From a virus: a DNA stretch of 54,530 bases. The first letter of the stretch is position 1. Each line of letters begins with the position of its first letter. The DNA is taken from positions 1 to 54,530 of the IMG/VR virus record IMGVR_UViG_3300046530_000360. One strand, written 5' to 3'. This document shows, piece after piece, positions 36,552 through 45,875 of this stretch. The notes beneath the pieces were generated by a model that saw only the letters and a program-made list of their open reading frames with translations, did no database searches and had not been told where the DNA came from. Both the position numbers and the translations under genes were made by a program.

Positions 36552-38315
36552 ATGAGTATTCTTGATGCGCCCGGGCTGAGCAAAATCTTTGCTGATGGGC
36601 TCTACGCGCAACAAAACGATCTGCCTGGCGCCAATGCGGTGCGGGCTGGCATCGACCCGACGGGGGCAGTGGATTGCACTACGGCGCTGATCAACCTGCT
36701 GACCATCACCGGCAACGTATATCTTCCGCCGGGTCGCTATAAGGTCAACCCGTCGACTGGGTTCAAGCCACCCAAGCGCTGCCGGCTGCACGGCGTGCGC
36801 CCTGAGTTCGTCATGGATGGTTCGGGCGGCGGTACGTTCACCGGCGGCAGCGTGATCAATGGCTTGCTCGATTGTGGTGGTGGCGAGTCGCTGATGGTCG
36901 AGGACATCGGGGTAAACAACCCGACCGGGAACGCCGTGCAGTCTATCGGCCCGAGCATGAATGGAATCATCCTGCGCAACCTGGTGACTAATGCCGGAAA
37001 CCACAACTACCTGTTCGAGCAATACAACTCGGACAATATGGGAGCCACTGGCGGCAACGTCTGGATTGATCGCCCTGAAATGCATGGCGGCCCAAACGGG
37101 GTGGCGATCAAGTGCAAAAACGTCTGGGTGACCAACGCGATCGCCCACGACATATCGGTTCAGGCCTACGTCGCGGTTTCCGACAACATCGAAAGCGCCT
37201 CGATCTACAACCGGGCACAGAACGTCACCTTCTTCAACTGCGTCCTGGGCCAGCGTTGCACCCAATACGGCGGGCGAGTGTACAGCCGCGACGGCTGGAG
37301 CACGACGAACGCCAACAACGTGCAGCCGGCGAAAAACATCCGCTTCATCGGCGGGGACTTTAGCGGCGCCGGGCGCCACAGCATCATGGTCGGTGACGAA
37401 GTGTCGCTGGAAACCCTGCCGCTGGCAGGATCGGCTGCCGCAGGGCAGACGCGCATCCTGTCTGAGGCCATAGCAATCGAAACCAGATTTGCTGACAGCG
37501 GCTGGAACGGTCTACGGATCGCCAGCGGTAAAGGCGTTAGAGTTAGGGGTTCTACCGGTGGAAACGGTACGGCGGGCACGGTCAACGGAACCCTGTATAC
37601 CAACTTCAACATCACCGCCGACATCGTCGGAAGCCTGCAGCAGGGCGGTCTTGCGGTCCAAGACTTCGAGATCTCGTCCGAGCTGGTGGTGTACGGCACC
37701 GCTGTCGGGCTGGAAACTGGGATCGCTACCATCCTGCAAACCGCGTCCACGTTCAGCATTGCCGGACGCGCGAAAGTCTATAAGACGGTCAACACCGATG
37801 CCCGCTTTATCACGGGTGTGACTGGCGGCAGCGTCGGTCAGGAATTTACCGTCTGGCTGGCCGAGAACTTCTCGATCGTCAGCATCTCCGGCGGCACAGA
37901 GTTTCGCGGTGCTGGTCAGTTCATCAAGTACCGGGTAATCGATAGCTCGGGAACCCTGCAACTGATGGGGGTGACGGAGGCTTCAGCACCCAATGAAGTG
38001 CCGAGGACATTTGCCGCCTCATTCAATGCCAACTACTCGGGTGGGCTTAGGGCAATATCCGTCCCAATGACTGGCGACATGACGGCTATCGGTATTTTTC
38101 CGCCGGCATCAACACTGCCGAGGGACGGGTATTCGTTGCGGCTCCAGGCTGGCGCATCCCCTCGGGCTCTATCCGGGTGGACGTCCGTGTTCAAGTGGCC
38201 GACAGCGCAATTCCCAAGTGGCGCGCCGACGTCGGTCGCAGCCAATACGACGTTGCTCGTCACGTTCTTCTGGGATGGCGCCTACATGGTGGCGAAAGGA
38301 AGCTTTGTGTATTGA
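36552..38315 (+). CDS. Tailspike with pectate-lyase-like beta-helix
   Basis: 587 aa. GIDPTGAVDCTTALINLLTI and NVYLPPGRYKV form the classic start of a right-handed parallel beta-helix (pectate lyase 3 type), followed by repeated strand turns and a C-terminal beta domain with an aromatic end (WDGAYMVAKGSFVY). Such proteins bind or cut surface polysaccharide. It stands between head-closure and tail-completion genes, far from J, so it is likely an inserted adhesin or depolymerase. Catalytic residues were not identified. Confidence 0.78.
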   Translation: MSILDAPGLSKIFADGLYAQQNDLPGANAVRAGIDPTGAVDCTTALINLLTITGNVYLPPGRYKVNPSTGFKPPKRCRLHGVRPEFVMDGSGGGTFTGGSVINGLLDCGGGESLMVEDIGVNNPTGNAVQSIGPSMNGIILRNLVTNAGNHNYLFEQYNSDNMGATGGNVWIDRPEMHGGPNGVAIKCKNVWVTNAIAHDISVQAYVAVSDNIESASIYNRAQNVTFFNCVLGQRCTQYGGRVYSRDGWSTTNANNVQPAKNIRFIGGDFSGAGRHSIMVGDEVSLETLPLAGSAAAGQTRILSEAIAIETRFADSGWNGLRIASGKGVRVRGSTGGNGTAGTVNGTLYTNFNITADIVGSLQQGGLAVQDFEISSELVVYGTAVGLETGIATILQTASTFSIAGRAKVYKTVNTDARFITGVTGGSVGQEFTVWLAENFSIVSISGGTEFRGAGQFIKYRVIDSSGTLQLMGVTEASAPNEVPRTFAASFNANYSGGLRAISVPMTGDMTAIGIFPPASTLPRDGYSLRLQAGASPRALSGWTSVFKWPTAQFPSGAPTSVAANTTLLVTFFWDGAYMVAKGSFVY

Positions 38316-38366
38316 CGAGGCTGATTCGCCCTGTCTTCCAAATGACACAACCCAAAAGGCCAGCAA

Positions 38367-38942
38367 ATGAGCTTCTCCCTGGACCTGAAGGCGTTCGCGG
38401 CGAAGGCCGAAGCCAATGCTGAGACCGTCATCAAGAAGGTCGCGATCGATCTGCTGGGCGCTGTGGTGGATCGATCCCCGGTTGGCAACCCTGAGCTATG
38501 GGCGGCCAACGCAACGGCGACCCAGTACAACAATGAAGTGTCCCGGCTGAATGCCGAGCTGCGCAACGATCCGACGAACCTCACCAAGAATGGACGGATG
38601 AAGCCCGGGCGACTGATCAAGGACGGCATGGACTTGGTCGCCGGCGGCGATTACGTCGGCGGGCGCTTCCGGGGCAACTGGCAAGTGTCGTTTGACGTGG
38701 CCAAGACTGGCACGCTCGAGCGCATAGACCCGACCGGGCGCGAATCAAAAGGGGAGGCCTTGGGTGTTATTCAGGGCTTCACCAGTGAAGTCGGCTCAAT
38801 CTGGATGATGAACAATCTTCCATACGGACACCGGTTGGAATACGAAAGCTGGTCAAGCCAAGCCCCGGCGGGAATGGTCCGGGTGTCCGTGGTTGAGTTC
38901 CAGACCTTCGTCGATAAAGCAGTCTCGGAGCTTCCATCATGA
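38367..38942 (+). CDS. Tail completion protein, HK97 gp10-like
   Basis: 191 aa. FAAKAEANAETVIKKVAIDL, VVDRSPVGNPELW, FRGNWQVSFD and MMNNLPYGHRLEYESWSSQA match neck proteins of the gp10 group. Order relative to the following tail terminator supports this. Confidence 0.8.
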   Translation: MSFSLDLKAFAAKAEANAETVIKKVAIDLLGAVVDRSPVGNPELWAANATATQYNNEVSRLNAELRNDPTNLTKNGRMKPGRLIKDGMDLVAGGDYVGGRFRGNWQVSFDVAKTGTLERIDPTGRESKGEALGVIQGFTSEVGSIWMMNNLPYGHRLEYESWSSQAPAGMVRVSVVEFQTFVDKAVSELPS

Positions 38943-39361
38943 GTGACCGAATCATCCGCAGCCTGTTTGAAGGCCGCCTGAAGACGTGGGCCACAGCCAG
39001 GGTGCCGGCATTACCGATTGCCTATGAAGACGTCGCCTTCACACCGCCAACGGACGGCTCGCCCTATCTGCGCGCCTTCCTGCTGCCGGCCAACACGACC
39101 AGCGAAGACCTTGAAGGCAAGCACACGGCTTACCGTGGCGTCTTTCAGGTCAGTGTCGTGACCAAGGCCGGGATCGGCCGAGGCGCCGCTGAGTCGATCG
39201 CCGACGAGATCGCCGCACTGTTCCCGAACAACCTGGCCATGACCAAAACGACTTTCACCGTCTACGTCCGCTCGCCGATGGCAACCGCCTCGGCCCAGCA
39301 GAGCGACACGACCACCACGCTGCCGCTGTCCTTCACGTACAGAGCCGACACCACTTCCTAA
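38939..39361 (+). CDS. Tail terminator protein
   Basis: 140 aa. IIRSLFEGRLKTWATARVPA, then YRGVFQVSVVTKAGIGRGAA and IADEIAALFPNNL fit DUF4128/lambda U-like proteins that cap the tail tube. ATGA overlap with the previous gene. Confidence 0.8.
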   Translation: MSDRIIRSLFEGRLKTWATARVPALPIAYEDVAFTPPTDGSPYLRAFLLPANTTSEDLEGKHTAYRGVFQVSVVTKAGIGRGAAESIADEIAALFPNNLAMTKTTFTVYVRSPMATASAQQSDTTTTLPLSFTYRADTTS

Positions 39362-39384
39362 TCCGCCCATTGGGCAAACCCAGA

Positions 39385-39405
39385 ACCCGCCATCGAGCGG
39401 GTTTT
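39385..39405 (+). terminator. Terminator before the tail-tube gene
   Basis: ACCCGC-CATCGA-GCGGGTTTT. May set expression levels of tail terminator against tail tube. Confidence 0.7.
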
Positions 39406-39430
39406 GTCATTTCTGCATAGAGGAATACCC

Positions 39431-40078
39431 ATGGCCGTAAAATTGCCAAACGGTGCGACGTTCGAACACGCTGCCACCTACGCCGCACCACTCGCGTTCT
39501 CGGCGATCTCCAACGCCTCTGAAGCCATCTGCACCGTGACCGGCGCCACGCTGGCGGTGGGCGATATCCTGCTGGTAGCGTCCGGCTGGACCGCGCTGAA
39601 CAACAAGGTCGCCCGCGTCAAGGCGGCAACTGCCACCGCGATCACCCTGGAAGCGATCGATACCACAGATACTACCGTGTACCCGGCTGGCTCTGGTGTT
39701 GGCAGCCTGAAGAAGGTGCTGACCTGGGTGCAGATCCCGCAAATCACCGACTTCGCGTCGGCCGGCGGCGAACAGAACTACGCAGATGTCGCCTTCCTCG
39801 AAGCGCAGCAAGGCTTCCAGATTCCGACCGACAAGTCTGCCGCCAGCATGACCATCACCGTTGCGGATGACCCGGCCCTGCCATATGTACCGGTCGTCAC
39901 TGCGGCCGACACGGCCAGGACTATCCAGGCCGCACGCATGAACCTGCCAGGCACCGACAAGCTGTACTACGGCGTCTTCACCTCGTTCTCGCAGCAGCCT
40001 TCGATCTCCCGTAACAACGTGATGACCAAGGTTGTTTCCATGGCGCTGCAAGCCACCGCCACTCGCTACACGTCGTAA
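39431..40078 (+). CDS. Major tail tube protein
   Basis: 215 aa from ATG 39431 with AGAGGAA upstream. An N-terminal strand-rich repeat (FSAISNASEAICTVTGATLA, GDILLVASGWTALNNKVARV) and the tube core (VLTWVQIPQITDFASAGGEQ, YYGVFTSFSQQPSISRNNVM) match phage tail tube proteins of siphoviruses. It precedes the frameshifted chaperone pair, as V precedes G in lambda. Confidence 0.85.
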   Translation: MAVKLPNGATFEHAATYAAPLAFSAISNASEAICTVTGATLAVGDILLVASGWTALNNKVARVKAATATAITLEAIDTTDTTVYPAGSGVGSLKKVLTWVQIPQITDFASAGGEQNYADVAFLEAQQGFQIPTDKSAASMTITVADDPALPYVPVVTAADTARTIQAARMNLPGTDKLYYGVFTSFSQQPSISRNNVMTKVVSMALQATATRYTS

Positions 40079-40087
40079 GGAAGCCCC

Positions 40088-40471
40088 ATGGCCAGTTTCA
40101 AGATTGCCCAGAACGCCACGTTCAAGGCTGAAGTCGAGATTCCGCGTGTCGGCCTCGACCCGGTCAAGGTCGAATTCGAGTTCAAGTACCGCGACCGCAA
40201 GGAGCTGTCGAAGTACTACGACAAGTGGAACGCTGAGCGCGATGCCTTGATCCAGGAGTCGATCAAGGATGGCGCAACGTGGGAGGACGCAACCGCAGGT
40301 CAGATCGCTCTGGAAGTGGGGCAACTCAAGGAAGTCGTTGTCGGCTGGAGCTTCGAAGATGCCTTCACCGAAGAGGCGATCACCGAGTTGGTTACCACTT
40401 GCGTCGGCGCTCCGGCTGCTGTTCTGGATGCCTATCAGGCTGCCTACGCGGTAGCCCGCCGGGGAAACTGA
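40088..40471 (+). CDS. Tail assembly chaperone (lambda G-like)
   Basis: 127 aa. Mixed fold with VKVEFEFKYRDRKELSKYYD and a helical end (LVTTCVGAPAAVLDAYQAAY). Just before its stop lies the slippery heptamer GGGAAAC (40462-40468), in the right register (G GGA AAC TGA). A -1 shift extends it into the next frame, giving a GT-type fusion that recruits the tape measure. Confidence 0.85.
   Translation: MASFKIAQNATFKAEVEIPRVGLDPVKVEFEFKYRDRKELSKYYDKWNAERDALIQESIKDGATWEDATAGQIALEVGQLKEVVVGWSFEDAFTEEAITELVTTCVGAPAAVLDAYQAAYAVARRGN
40462..40468 (+). promoter_or_regulatory. Programmed -1 ribosomal frameshift site
   Basis: GGGAAAC heptamer fitting X XXY YYZ, three bases before TGA 40469-40471. Lambda uses GGGAAAG at the same place in G/GT. 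Confidence 0.88.
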
Positions 40472-40779
40472 TTGCCGCGGCACGCGCGATGTATGAGCCG
40501 CGTGCCACCGCCGAGGACATGGCAAAGCTGGGCCTTACGCTGGCCGACATTGAAGAGGATGACGTGGAGATCTGGCCAGACAACTGGCCAGTCTTCCGCC
40601 TGTTCAATGCGCTGGGCACTCAGTGGCGCACCGGTGCCGGCGGCGCGACCGGGCTCGACTACACGTCTATTCGTGACGTAGCCAGTTACATCGGCATCAA
40701 GAAGCGGCGAATCCCCGAACTATTTCCTGACCTTCAAGTAATGGAGGCCGAAGCGCTCGCTGTCATGGCTGAGGCGTAG
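40468..40779 (+). CDS. C-terminal frameshift domain of the tail chaperone (lambda T-like)
   Basis: About 103 residues read in the -1 frame after the slippery site: LIAAARAMYEPRATAEDMAK, then GLDYTSIRDVASYIGIKKRR. This is the DUF1799 type found as the T part of GT fusions. There is no good independent ribosome site; an internal ATG at 40489 is the only alternative. Confidence 0.82.
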   Translation: MIAAARAMYEPRATAEDMAKLGLTLADIEEDDVEIWPDNWPVFRLFNALGTQWRTGAGGATGLDYTSIRDVASYIGIKKRRIPELFPDLQVMEAEALAVMAEA

Positions 40780-40803
40780 TGAATTTATTGTCAGGAGAGT
40801 GGC

Positions 40804-43599
40804 ATGACACAAGACATCGCCAGCCTTGGGATCAAGGTAGAGACCGGTGACGTAGCTAAGGCCTCCACCGAACTGGATGGTCTGGCTCAGGCTGGCGCGA
40901 AGGCTGAAAAAGCCACGGAAGGCCTGACCGGGCAGAGCAAGCAGGCTGGCACGTCAATCAAGGCGATGGCGGCAGAGACGAAGGCGGCTGAAGCTGCCAC
41001 CTCGAAGCTGTACAAGCAGACCGAAGCGGCCGGCATCTCCGCCAAGCAAACAGCTGCTGCCTTGCGCGGTGTTCCCGCTCAGGTCACTGACATCGTGACC
41101 AGCCTTCAAGGTGGGCAATCCCCACTTCAAGTGCTCTTGCAGCAAGGCGGACAACTCAAGGACATGTTCGGCGGGGTTGGTCCTGCTGCGCGGGCATTGG
41201 GCGGCTATGTCGCCGGGCTGGTCAATCCATTCACCGCGGCTGCGGCTGCGGCTGCGTTATTGGGTGTTGCCTATTACAAGGGCGCTCAGGAAACCACGGC
41301 CTACAACAATTCGCTGATCCTCACTGGCAATGCGGCCGGAACCAGTGCTGATCAGCTGGCAACTCTGGCCGGCCAAGTCAGTGCGACAGTTGGCACCACC
41401 GGTGCTGCTGCCGAGGTTCTGGCCAAGCTGGCGGGCAATAGCAAGATTGCTGGCGAAAGCTTTGGCGAGATCGCAACGGCTGCGCTGGAGATGGAGAAAA
41501 CCACCGGCAAGGCGATTGACGAAACCATTGCTGAGTTCGCGAAGATCGCCAAGGACCCGGTTGCAGCCGCGAAGGAACTCAACGACCAGTACGGCTTCCT
41601 GACGGCAGCTGTCTACTCGCAGATCGTTGCGCTGAAGGAGCAGGGCGACACCATCGGCGCTGCCAGGCTGCTGACCGACACCTATGCATCGACCATCAAC
41701 TCCAGAACTGGTGAGATCACCCAGAATCTGGGCCTGATCGAAAGCGCTTGGAAAGGAATCAAATCTGCCGCGGCTGGCGCGCTGGATGCCACGCTCAATG
41801 TCGGCCGGACCCAGACACTGGAGCAGCAGGCGGAAGAAATTCGTCAGCGCCTGAAATCGAATCAAGGCCGTGGCGGGCGCGCCATGGCATTGGGGCTGGA
41901 TACCCGCAGTACCGAGCAGGATAAAAAGGATCTCGACTACCTTGAACTTCAGATAGAAGCTGAGAAGTCGAGGACCAAGTTCATCGGTAATCGGGTTCAG
42001 GTCCAGCAGGAAGGGATTGAGGCGGCTGGCAAACTCAAGGCGCTTAGTGACGCCAACCTAAGCAATGAGGAAAAGCGTAACAAGCTGATCAAGGAATACC
42101 AGCGTGACGTCGAGAAGCTTCGCGCGGCCAACCCTGACGACCCATTGGTTCAGGCTGCCGTTGTCGCGAAGAACATCCAGAACATCAAGGACAAGAACAA
42201 GGACCCGGCCGGGAAAGCCAATCAGCTCAACCTGACCGGTTACAACGATGCCCAGAACGCGATCAAGGAGCTGCAGGCCACCTACTCGAACTCCGAGAAA
42301 GAGCTTGAAGCTCAGCAGAAGGCTGGTCTGATCACGCAGCAGGTCTATCTCGACCAGCGTACTGCGCTGATCAGGGCCGAGCGTGAAGAGGTCACCGGCG
42401 CCTACCAGGCTGAGATTGCGGCGCTGGAAGCCGTCAAGGGCAAGGCCGGCACAACTGGCCAGCAGCGCATCGAGCTGGACCAGAAGATCGCCGACGCCCG
42501 CACCAACATGGTTAAGGCGCAGAAGGATGCCGACAGCCAGCTTGAAGTCCTCGCCACCAACGAGGAAGGCCGGCTGAAGAAGCAGGCTCTGGCGATCAAG
42601 ACCTACACCGATGCCTTGCAGCAGCAGGTCGTCACTCTGCGCAACCAGGGCCAGCGAGACGCAGCAGGACTCGGCCAGGGTGATCGGCAGAAAGCGCTGT
42701 CCGGGCAATTCAACAGCATCGACGACAAGGCCAATGCTCAGCGCATCGACCTGGCCAACCAGTACGGTGACGGCTCGCGCGGCATGAGCCTCGACGAGTA
42801 CAACGCCAAGCTCAAGGCCGTCGCACAGAGTCAGCAGGAGCTGCGCAACGTGGTGGTCGCCAACTATGACGACATGACCTCGGCACAAGGCAGCTGGAGC
42901 GCTGGCGCATCGTCAGCCTGGGAGAACTACCTGGAGTCGACGCGCGACGTGGCTGGGCAGACGAAAAGCCTGTTCACCAACGCGTTCAGCTCGGCTGAGG
43001 ACGCCTTTACGCGATTCGTCACGACCGGCAAGGCTTCGTTCTCAGACTTGGCCAAGTCGATTCTGGCTGATATGGCGCGGATTGCTGCTCGGCAGGCCAG
43101 CTCCTCTGCACTGAGTGGCCTGTTCGGCCTGGCTGCCAATGTGGCTGGCACCTACTTCGGTGGCGGCAATGGTCTTGCCTCTGGCTCTGCCGGGGCGACC
43201 TCGTCGAACGTTGGCGCATCACAGGCCGGCTACTCGTCGACCTACTTCCCGCAGGCGAAGGGCGGAGCCTGGTCCGGCGGCGTACAGCTGTTCGCCAATG
43301 GCGGGGCGTTCTCCGACAGTGTGGTCAGTACACCGACTGCTTTCGGTATGGCCAACGGCAAAACCGGGGTAATGGGTGAGGCTGGCCCGGAGGCGATTGT
43401 GCCTCTGGCTCGCGACTCACAAGGCCGTCTCGGCGTTCGCGGCGGGGCCAACTCCAGCACGGTCAATGTCAGCGTGACAGTGGATGCCTCCGAAGGTGGT
43501 GGCGCTTCACCTGATCCAGCGCGCCTGGCCGAAGCGATCAAGGTGGTTTGCCGTCAGGAAATCGCACTCGCGCGCCGTAACGGCGGGCAACTCACCTAA
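40804..43599 (+). CDS. Tail tape measure protein
   Basis: 931 aa, the longest helical protein in the tail module; a tape measure sets tail length. N-terminal coiled coil (VETGDVAKASTELDGLAQAG), a lambda-like segment (GVPAQVTDIVTSLQGGQSPL, VLLQQGGQLKDMFGG), a hydrophobic stretch (about 145-160), long coiled coils (400-640), and the C-terminal lambda_tail block (KASFSDLAKSILADMARIAA, then FANGGAFSD and VMGEAGPEAIVPL). AGGAG lies upstream of the ATG. Confidence 0.93.
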   Translation: MTQDIASLGIKVETGDVAKASTELDGLAQAGAKAEKATEGLTGQSKQAGTSIKAMAAETKAAEAATSKLYKQTEAAGISAKQTAAALRGVPAQVTDIVTSLQGGQSPLQVLLQQGGQLKDMFGGVGPAARALGGYVAGLVNPFTAAAAAAALLGVAYYKGAQETTAYNNSLILTGNAAGTSADQLATLAGQVSATVGTTGAAAEVLAKLAGNSKIAGESFGEIATAALEMEKTTGKAIDETIAEFAKIAKDPVAAAKELNDQYGFLTAAVYSQIVALKEQGDTIGAARLLTDTYASTINSRTGEITQNLGLIESAWKGIKSAAAGALDATLNVGRTQTLEQQAEEIRQRLKSNQGRGGRAMALGLDTRSTEQDKKDLDYLELQIEAEKSRTKFIGNRVQVQQEGIEAAGKLKALSDANLSNEEKRNKLIKEYQRDVEKLRAANPDDPLVQAAVVAKNIQNIKDKNKDPAGKANQLNLTGYNDAQNAIKELQATYSNSEKELEAQQKAGLITQQVYLDQRTALIRAEREEVTGAYQAEIAALEAVKGKAGTTGQQRIELDQKIADARTNMVKAQKDADSQLEVLATNEEGRLKKQALAIKTYTDALQQQVVTLRNQGQRDAAGLGQGDRQKALSGQFNSIDDKANAQRIDLANQYGDGSRGMSLDEYNAKLKAVAQSQQELRNVVVANYDDMTSAQGSWSAGASSAWENYLESTRDVAGQTKSLFTNAFSSAEDAFTRFVTTGKASFSDLAKSILADMARIAARQASSSALSGLFGLAANVAGTYFGGGNGLASGSAGATSSNVGASQAGYSSTYFPQAKGGAWSGGVQLFANGGAFSDSVVSTPTAFGMANGKTGVMGEAGPEAIVPLARDSQGRLGVRGGANSSTVNVSVTVDASEGGGASPDPARLAEAIKVVCRQEIALARRNGGQLT

Positions 43600-43608
43600 G
43601 GAGGCAGC

Positions 43609-43938
43609 ATGCTGGCATTCACATGGGTTCCAACATACGACGCCTCCCGAGTGATCACCCCGACGGTCAAGGCGATCAAGTTCGGTGATGGGTATGAGCA
43701 GCGGCAGGGAACCGGGATCAACCGGCAGCCGCGCAAGTACTCGCTGACGTTCAAGCGTACTAAGGCGGAGATTGATCTGATCGATGCCTTTCTCGCAGCC
43801 AGAGGTGCCATCGAGGCCTTCAACTACACGCACCCCGGTCAAACAATCGGGGTGTTCGTTTGCCGTGAGTGGACCAGAACCGACATAGCGCGTGGCGTGG
43901 ATGGTCTATCTGCGACCTTTGAGGAGGTGTTCGAATGA
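43609..43938 (+). CDS. Minor tail protein, lambda M-like
   Basis: 109 aa. FTWVPTYDASRVITPTVKAI, KFGDGYEQRQGTGIN and YTHPGQTIGVFVCREW match gpM-type distal tail proteins. ATGA overlap with L. Confidence 0.88.
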   Translation: MLAFTWVPTYDASRVITPTVKAIKFGDGYEQRQGTGINRQPRKYSLTFKRTKAEIDLIDAFLAARGAIEAFNYTHPGQTIGVFVCREWTRTDIARGVDGLSATFEEVFE

Positions 43939-44627
43939 GTGAGCTGCAAGGTCAACTCGCGCTCGCCAACGGCATGTCGATCTGGGAGGGCTTTGAACTG
44001 GTCCTGTCCGACCAGACAATCCGCTTTCATTCCGGCATCAATGAAAATCTAGGCTCAGTCGTCTGGCAGGGCAACACTTACACGCCTTGGCCGATCAATG
44101 CCATCGAGTTCGCCACGCCAAGCCAAGGATCTCCGGCCCGACCAAAGCTGCAGGTCGGTAACTTCGGCGGCACCATCTCGGCGCTGTGCCGACAGTACGA
44201 AGATTTACTCGCTGCGAAGCTGAAACGCCGACGGACGCTGGTCAAGTACCTGGACGCAGTGAACTTTACTGCTGGGAATCCAACAGCCAACCCATCCGAG
44301 GAATACCCAGTTGAAACGTGGATCATCACGCGCAAGGCCAACGAAACGCCGGCCGCAATCGAGTTTGAACTTGGCTCTCCGCTCGACCTTCAAGGCGTCA
44401 AGCTACCCCGCCGCCAAGTAGTTGCTGGCACATGCCTGTGGGCTTACCGTTCAGGCGAGTGCGGCTATGCCGGCGGGCCAGTGGCTGACTATGCCAATAA
44501 CCCAACGAGCGATCCGGCAAGGGATCAGTGCAGCCGAACCTTGAGGGGCTGCAAGTTGCGTTTCGGTGAGTTTGGCGAACTGCCCTTTGGCGGCTTCCCA
44601 GGCATTGCCCGCGTTCCGAGACTCTGA
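43935..44627 (+). CDS. Minor tail protein, lambda L-like, Fe-S type
   Basis: 230 aa. The C-terminal cysteines C167, C176, C199 and C206 have spacings of 9, 23 and 7, the same as the four cluster ligands of lambda gpL, so a [4Fe-4S] cluster is expected. The N-terminal domain is strand-rich (SVVWQGNTYTPWPINAIEFA). Confidence 0.9.
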   Translation: MSELQGQLALANGMSIWEGFELVLSDQTIRFHSGINENLGSVVWQGNTYTPWPINAIEFATPSQGSPARPKLQVGNFGGTISALCRQYEDLLAAKLKRRRTLVKYLDAVNFTAGNPTANPSEEYPVETWIITRKANETPAAIEFELGSPLDLQGVKLPRRQVVAGTCLWAYRSGECGYAGGPVADYANNPTSDPARDQCSRTLRGCKLRFGEFGELPFGGFPGIARVPRL

Positions 44628-44629
44628 CT

Positions 44630-45337
44630 ATGAGCATACTACTCAACAAGTGCCGGACTGACGCTGAGGCGCACGCCAAGGCTGACTATCCTCGCGAATC
44701 CGTCGGTCTGGTCGTCAGCGTGCGCGGCAAGCCTGTCTATGTCCCGTGCCGCAATCAGTCTGAAGAGCCTGACCATTTCATACTACATCCAGAGGACTAC
44801 GCCGCTGCAGAGGACATGGGCGACATCGTCGTGGTGGTGCATTCACACCCTGACGCCGGACCGGAGCCAAGCCTGCACGATATCGCCAGCCACGCCGCCA
44901 GTCGCATGACATGGTGGATTGTCGGTTTGAAGGATGGCGCTGCAACCTGGCACGAAATGCCGGCCGCCGGTGAGCTACCGCTGGAAGGCCGCGTGTTCGT
45001 CCACGGTGTCATCGACTGCTACACCCTGGTGCGTGATTACTACCGGCAGGAACTCAGCATCACCTTGCCGGACTTCCACCGCAAGGATGACTGGTGGCAT
45101 AACGGCGAGAACCTGTACGTCGATAACTTCGCCAAGACTGGATTCGTCCCGGTCGATACGCCCGAGCAGGGCGACTTGATCGTCATGGCGATCGGTAGTC
45201 CGACGCCGTGCCACGGCGCTATCTGGCTGGAGGGCGATGTCCTGCTGCACCATCTCTATGGGCGCCTGAGCTGCCGCGAGGTCTACGGTCGCGCGTACCG
45301 TGAATGCACGACGCACATCATGCGATACACGCGATAG
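44630..45337 (+). CDS. Tail tip peptidase, lambda K-like (JAB/MPN + NlpC/P60)
   Basis: 235 aa with two enzyme domains. The JAMM motif is complete: E23 (PRESVG), H71 and H73 (HSHPDAGPEP), S81, D84. The NlpC/P60 domain has Cys130 (VIDCYTLVRDYY) and His195 (CHGAIWLEG). Probably involved in tail tip maturation or cell-wall penetration. Confidence 0.92.
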   Translation: MSILLNKCRTDAEAHAKADYPRESVGLVVSVRGKPVYVPCRNQSEEPDHFILHPEDYAAAEDMGDIVVVVHSHPDAGPEPSLHDIASHAASRMTWWIVGLKDGAATWHEMPAAGELPLEGRVFVHGVIDCYTLVRDYYRQELSITLPDFHRKDDWWHNGENLYVDNFAKTGFVPVDTPEQGDLIVMAIGSPTPCHGAIWLEGDVLLHHLYGRLSCREVYGRAYRECTTHIMRYTR

Positions 45338-45395
45338 GCCCTGTATTCATGCGCACCTTCCTTGGTAGAGTCAGCAAAATCCTTGGAGAATCACT

Positions 45396-45818
45396 ATGCG
45401 CGCAGCTCTCACCGTCCTCGCCGCGGTCGCACTGGCGGGGTGCGCAACTTCGCCAGTTCCTTCAGCGCAAGCTAAAAAAGCACCGGCCGATCGCGTGCTT
45501 GCTTATCAAGTTGCACTGGAGGGCTCAGGGGTGCTGACAGTTATCCGAGATAGCGGCTTTATGGGCAGTGGCTGCTACGCCACCATCTTCCTCAATGGTG
45601 AGCGGGCGGCGAAGCTCGCCCCTGAGGAAAAGGCGACTTTTATACTTCCTCCAGGGGAATGGGTTGTAGGCGCCGCGCTAGAGGGAGGAGGCCTTTGCGG
45701 GCCTTTGAATGAGAAACGTACCGAGGCAGAGACGGTACTGAAGCGAGGCCAAGAGAAATACTTCCGCGTCTTCTCGGCCCCCGAAGCAGGGTTAGACGTC
45801 CGGCCAACCAGCCTATAG
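45396..45818 (+). CDS. Lipoprotein inserted in the tail operon
   Basis: 140 aa. Signal MRAALTVLAAVALAGC with Cys16. The mature part (FMGSGCYATIFLNGERAAKL, ILPPGEWVVGAALEGGG) is a small beta-sandwich-like domain with two further Cys. TTGGAGAA precedes the ATG and a terminator follows. It interrupts the K-I gene order of lambda, so it is a moron. Similar small lipoproteins are exported by some phages to block receptors, but that role is not shown here. Confidence 0.65.
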   Translation: MRAALTVLAAVALAGCATSPVPSAQAKKAPADRVLAYQVALEGSGVLTVIRDSGFMGSGCYATIFLNGERAAKLAPEEKATFILPPGEWVVGAALEGGGLCGPLNEKRTEAETVLKRGQEKYFRVFSAPEAGLDVRPTSL

Positions 45819-45838
45819 CAAATAACAGATCACCAGAG

Positions 45839-45858
45839 CCGCCTACGGGCGGTTTTTT
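45839..45858 (+). terminator. Terminator behind the tail-operon lipoprotein
   Basis: CCGCC-TACG-GGCGG-TTTTTT between the lipoprotein and the I-like gene. Confidence 0.85.
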
Positions 45859-45875
45859 ATTGTCCGGAGAAAAGT

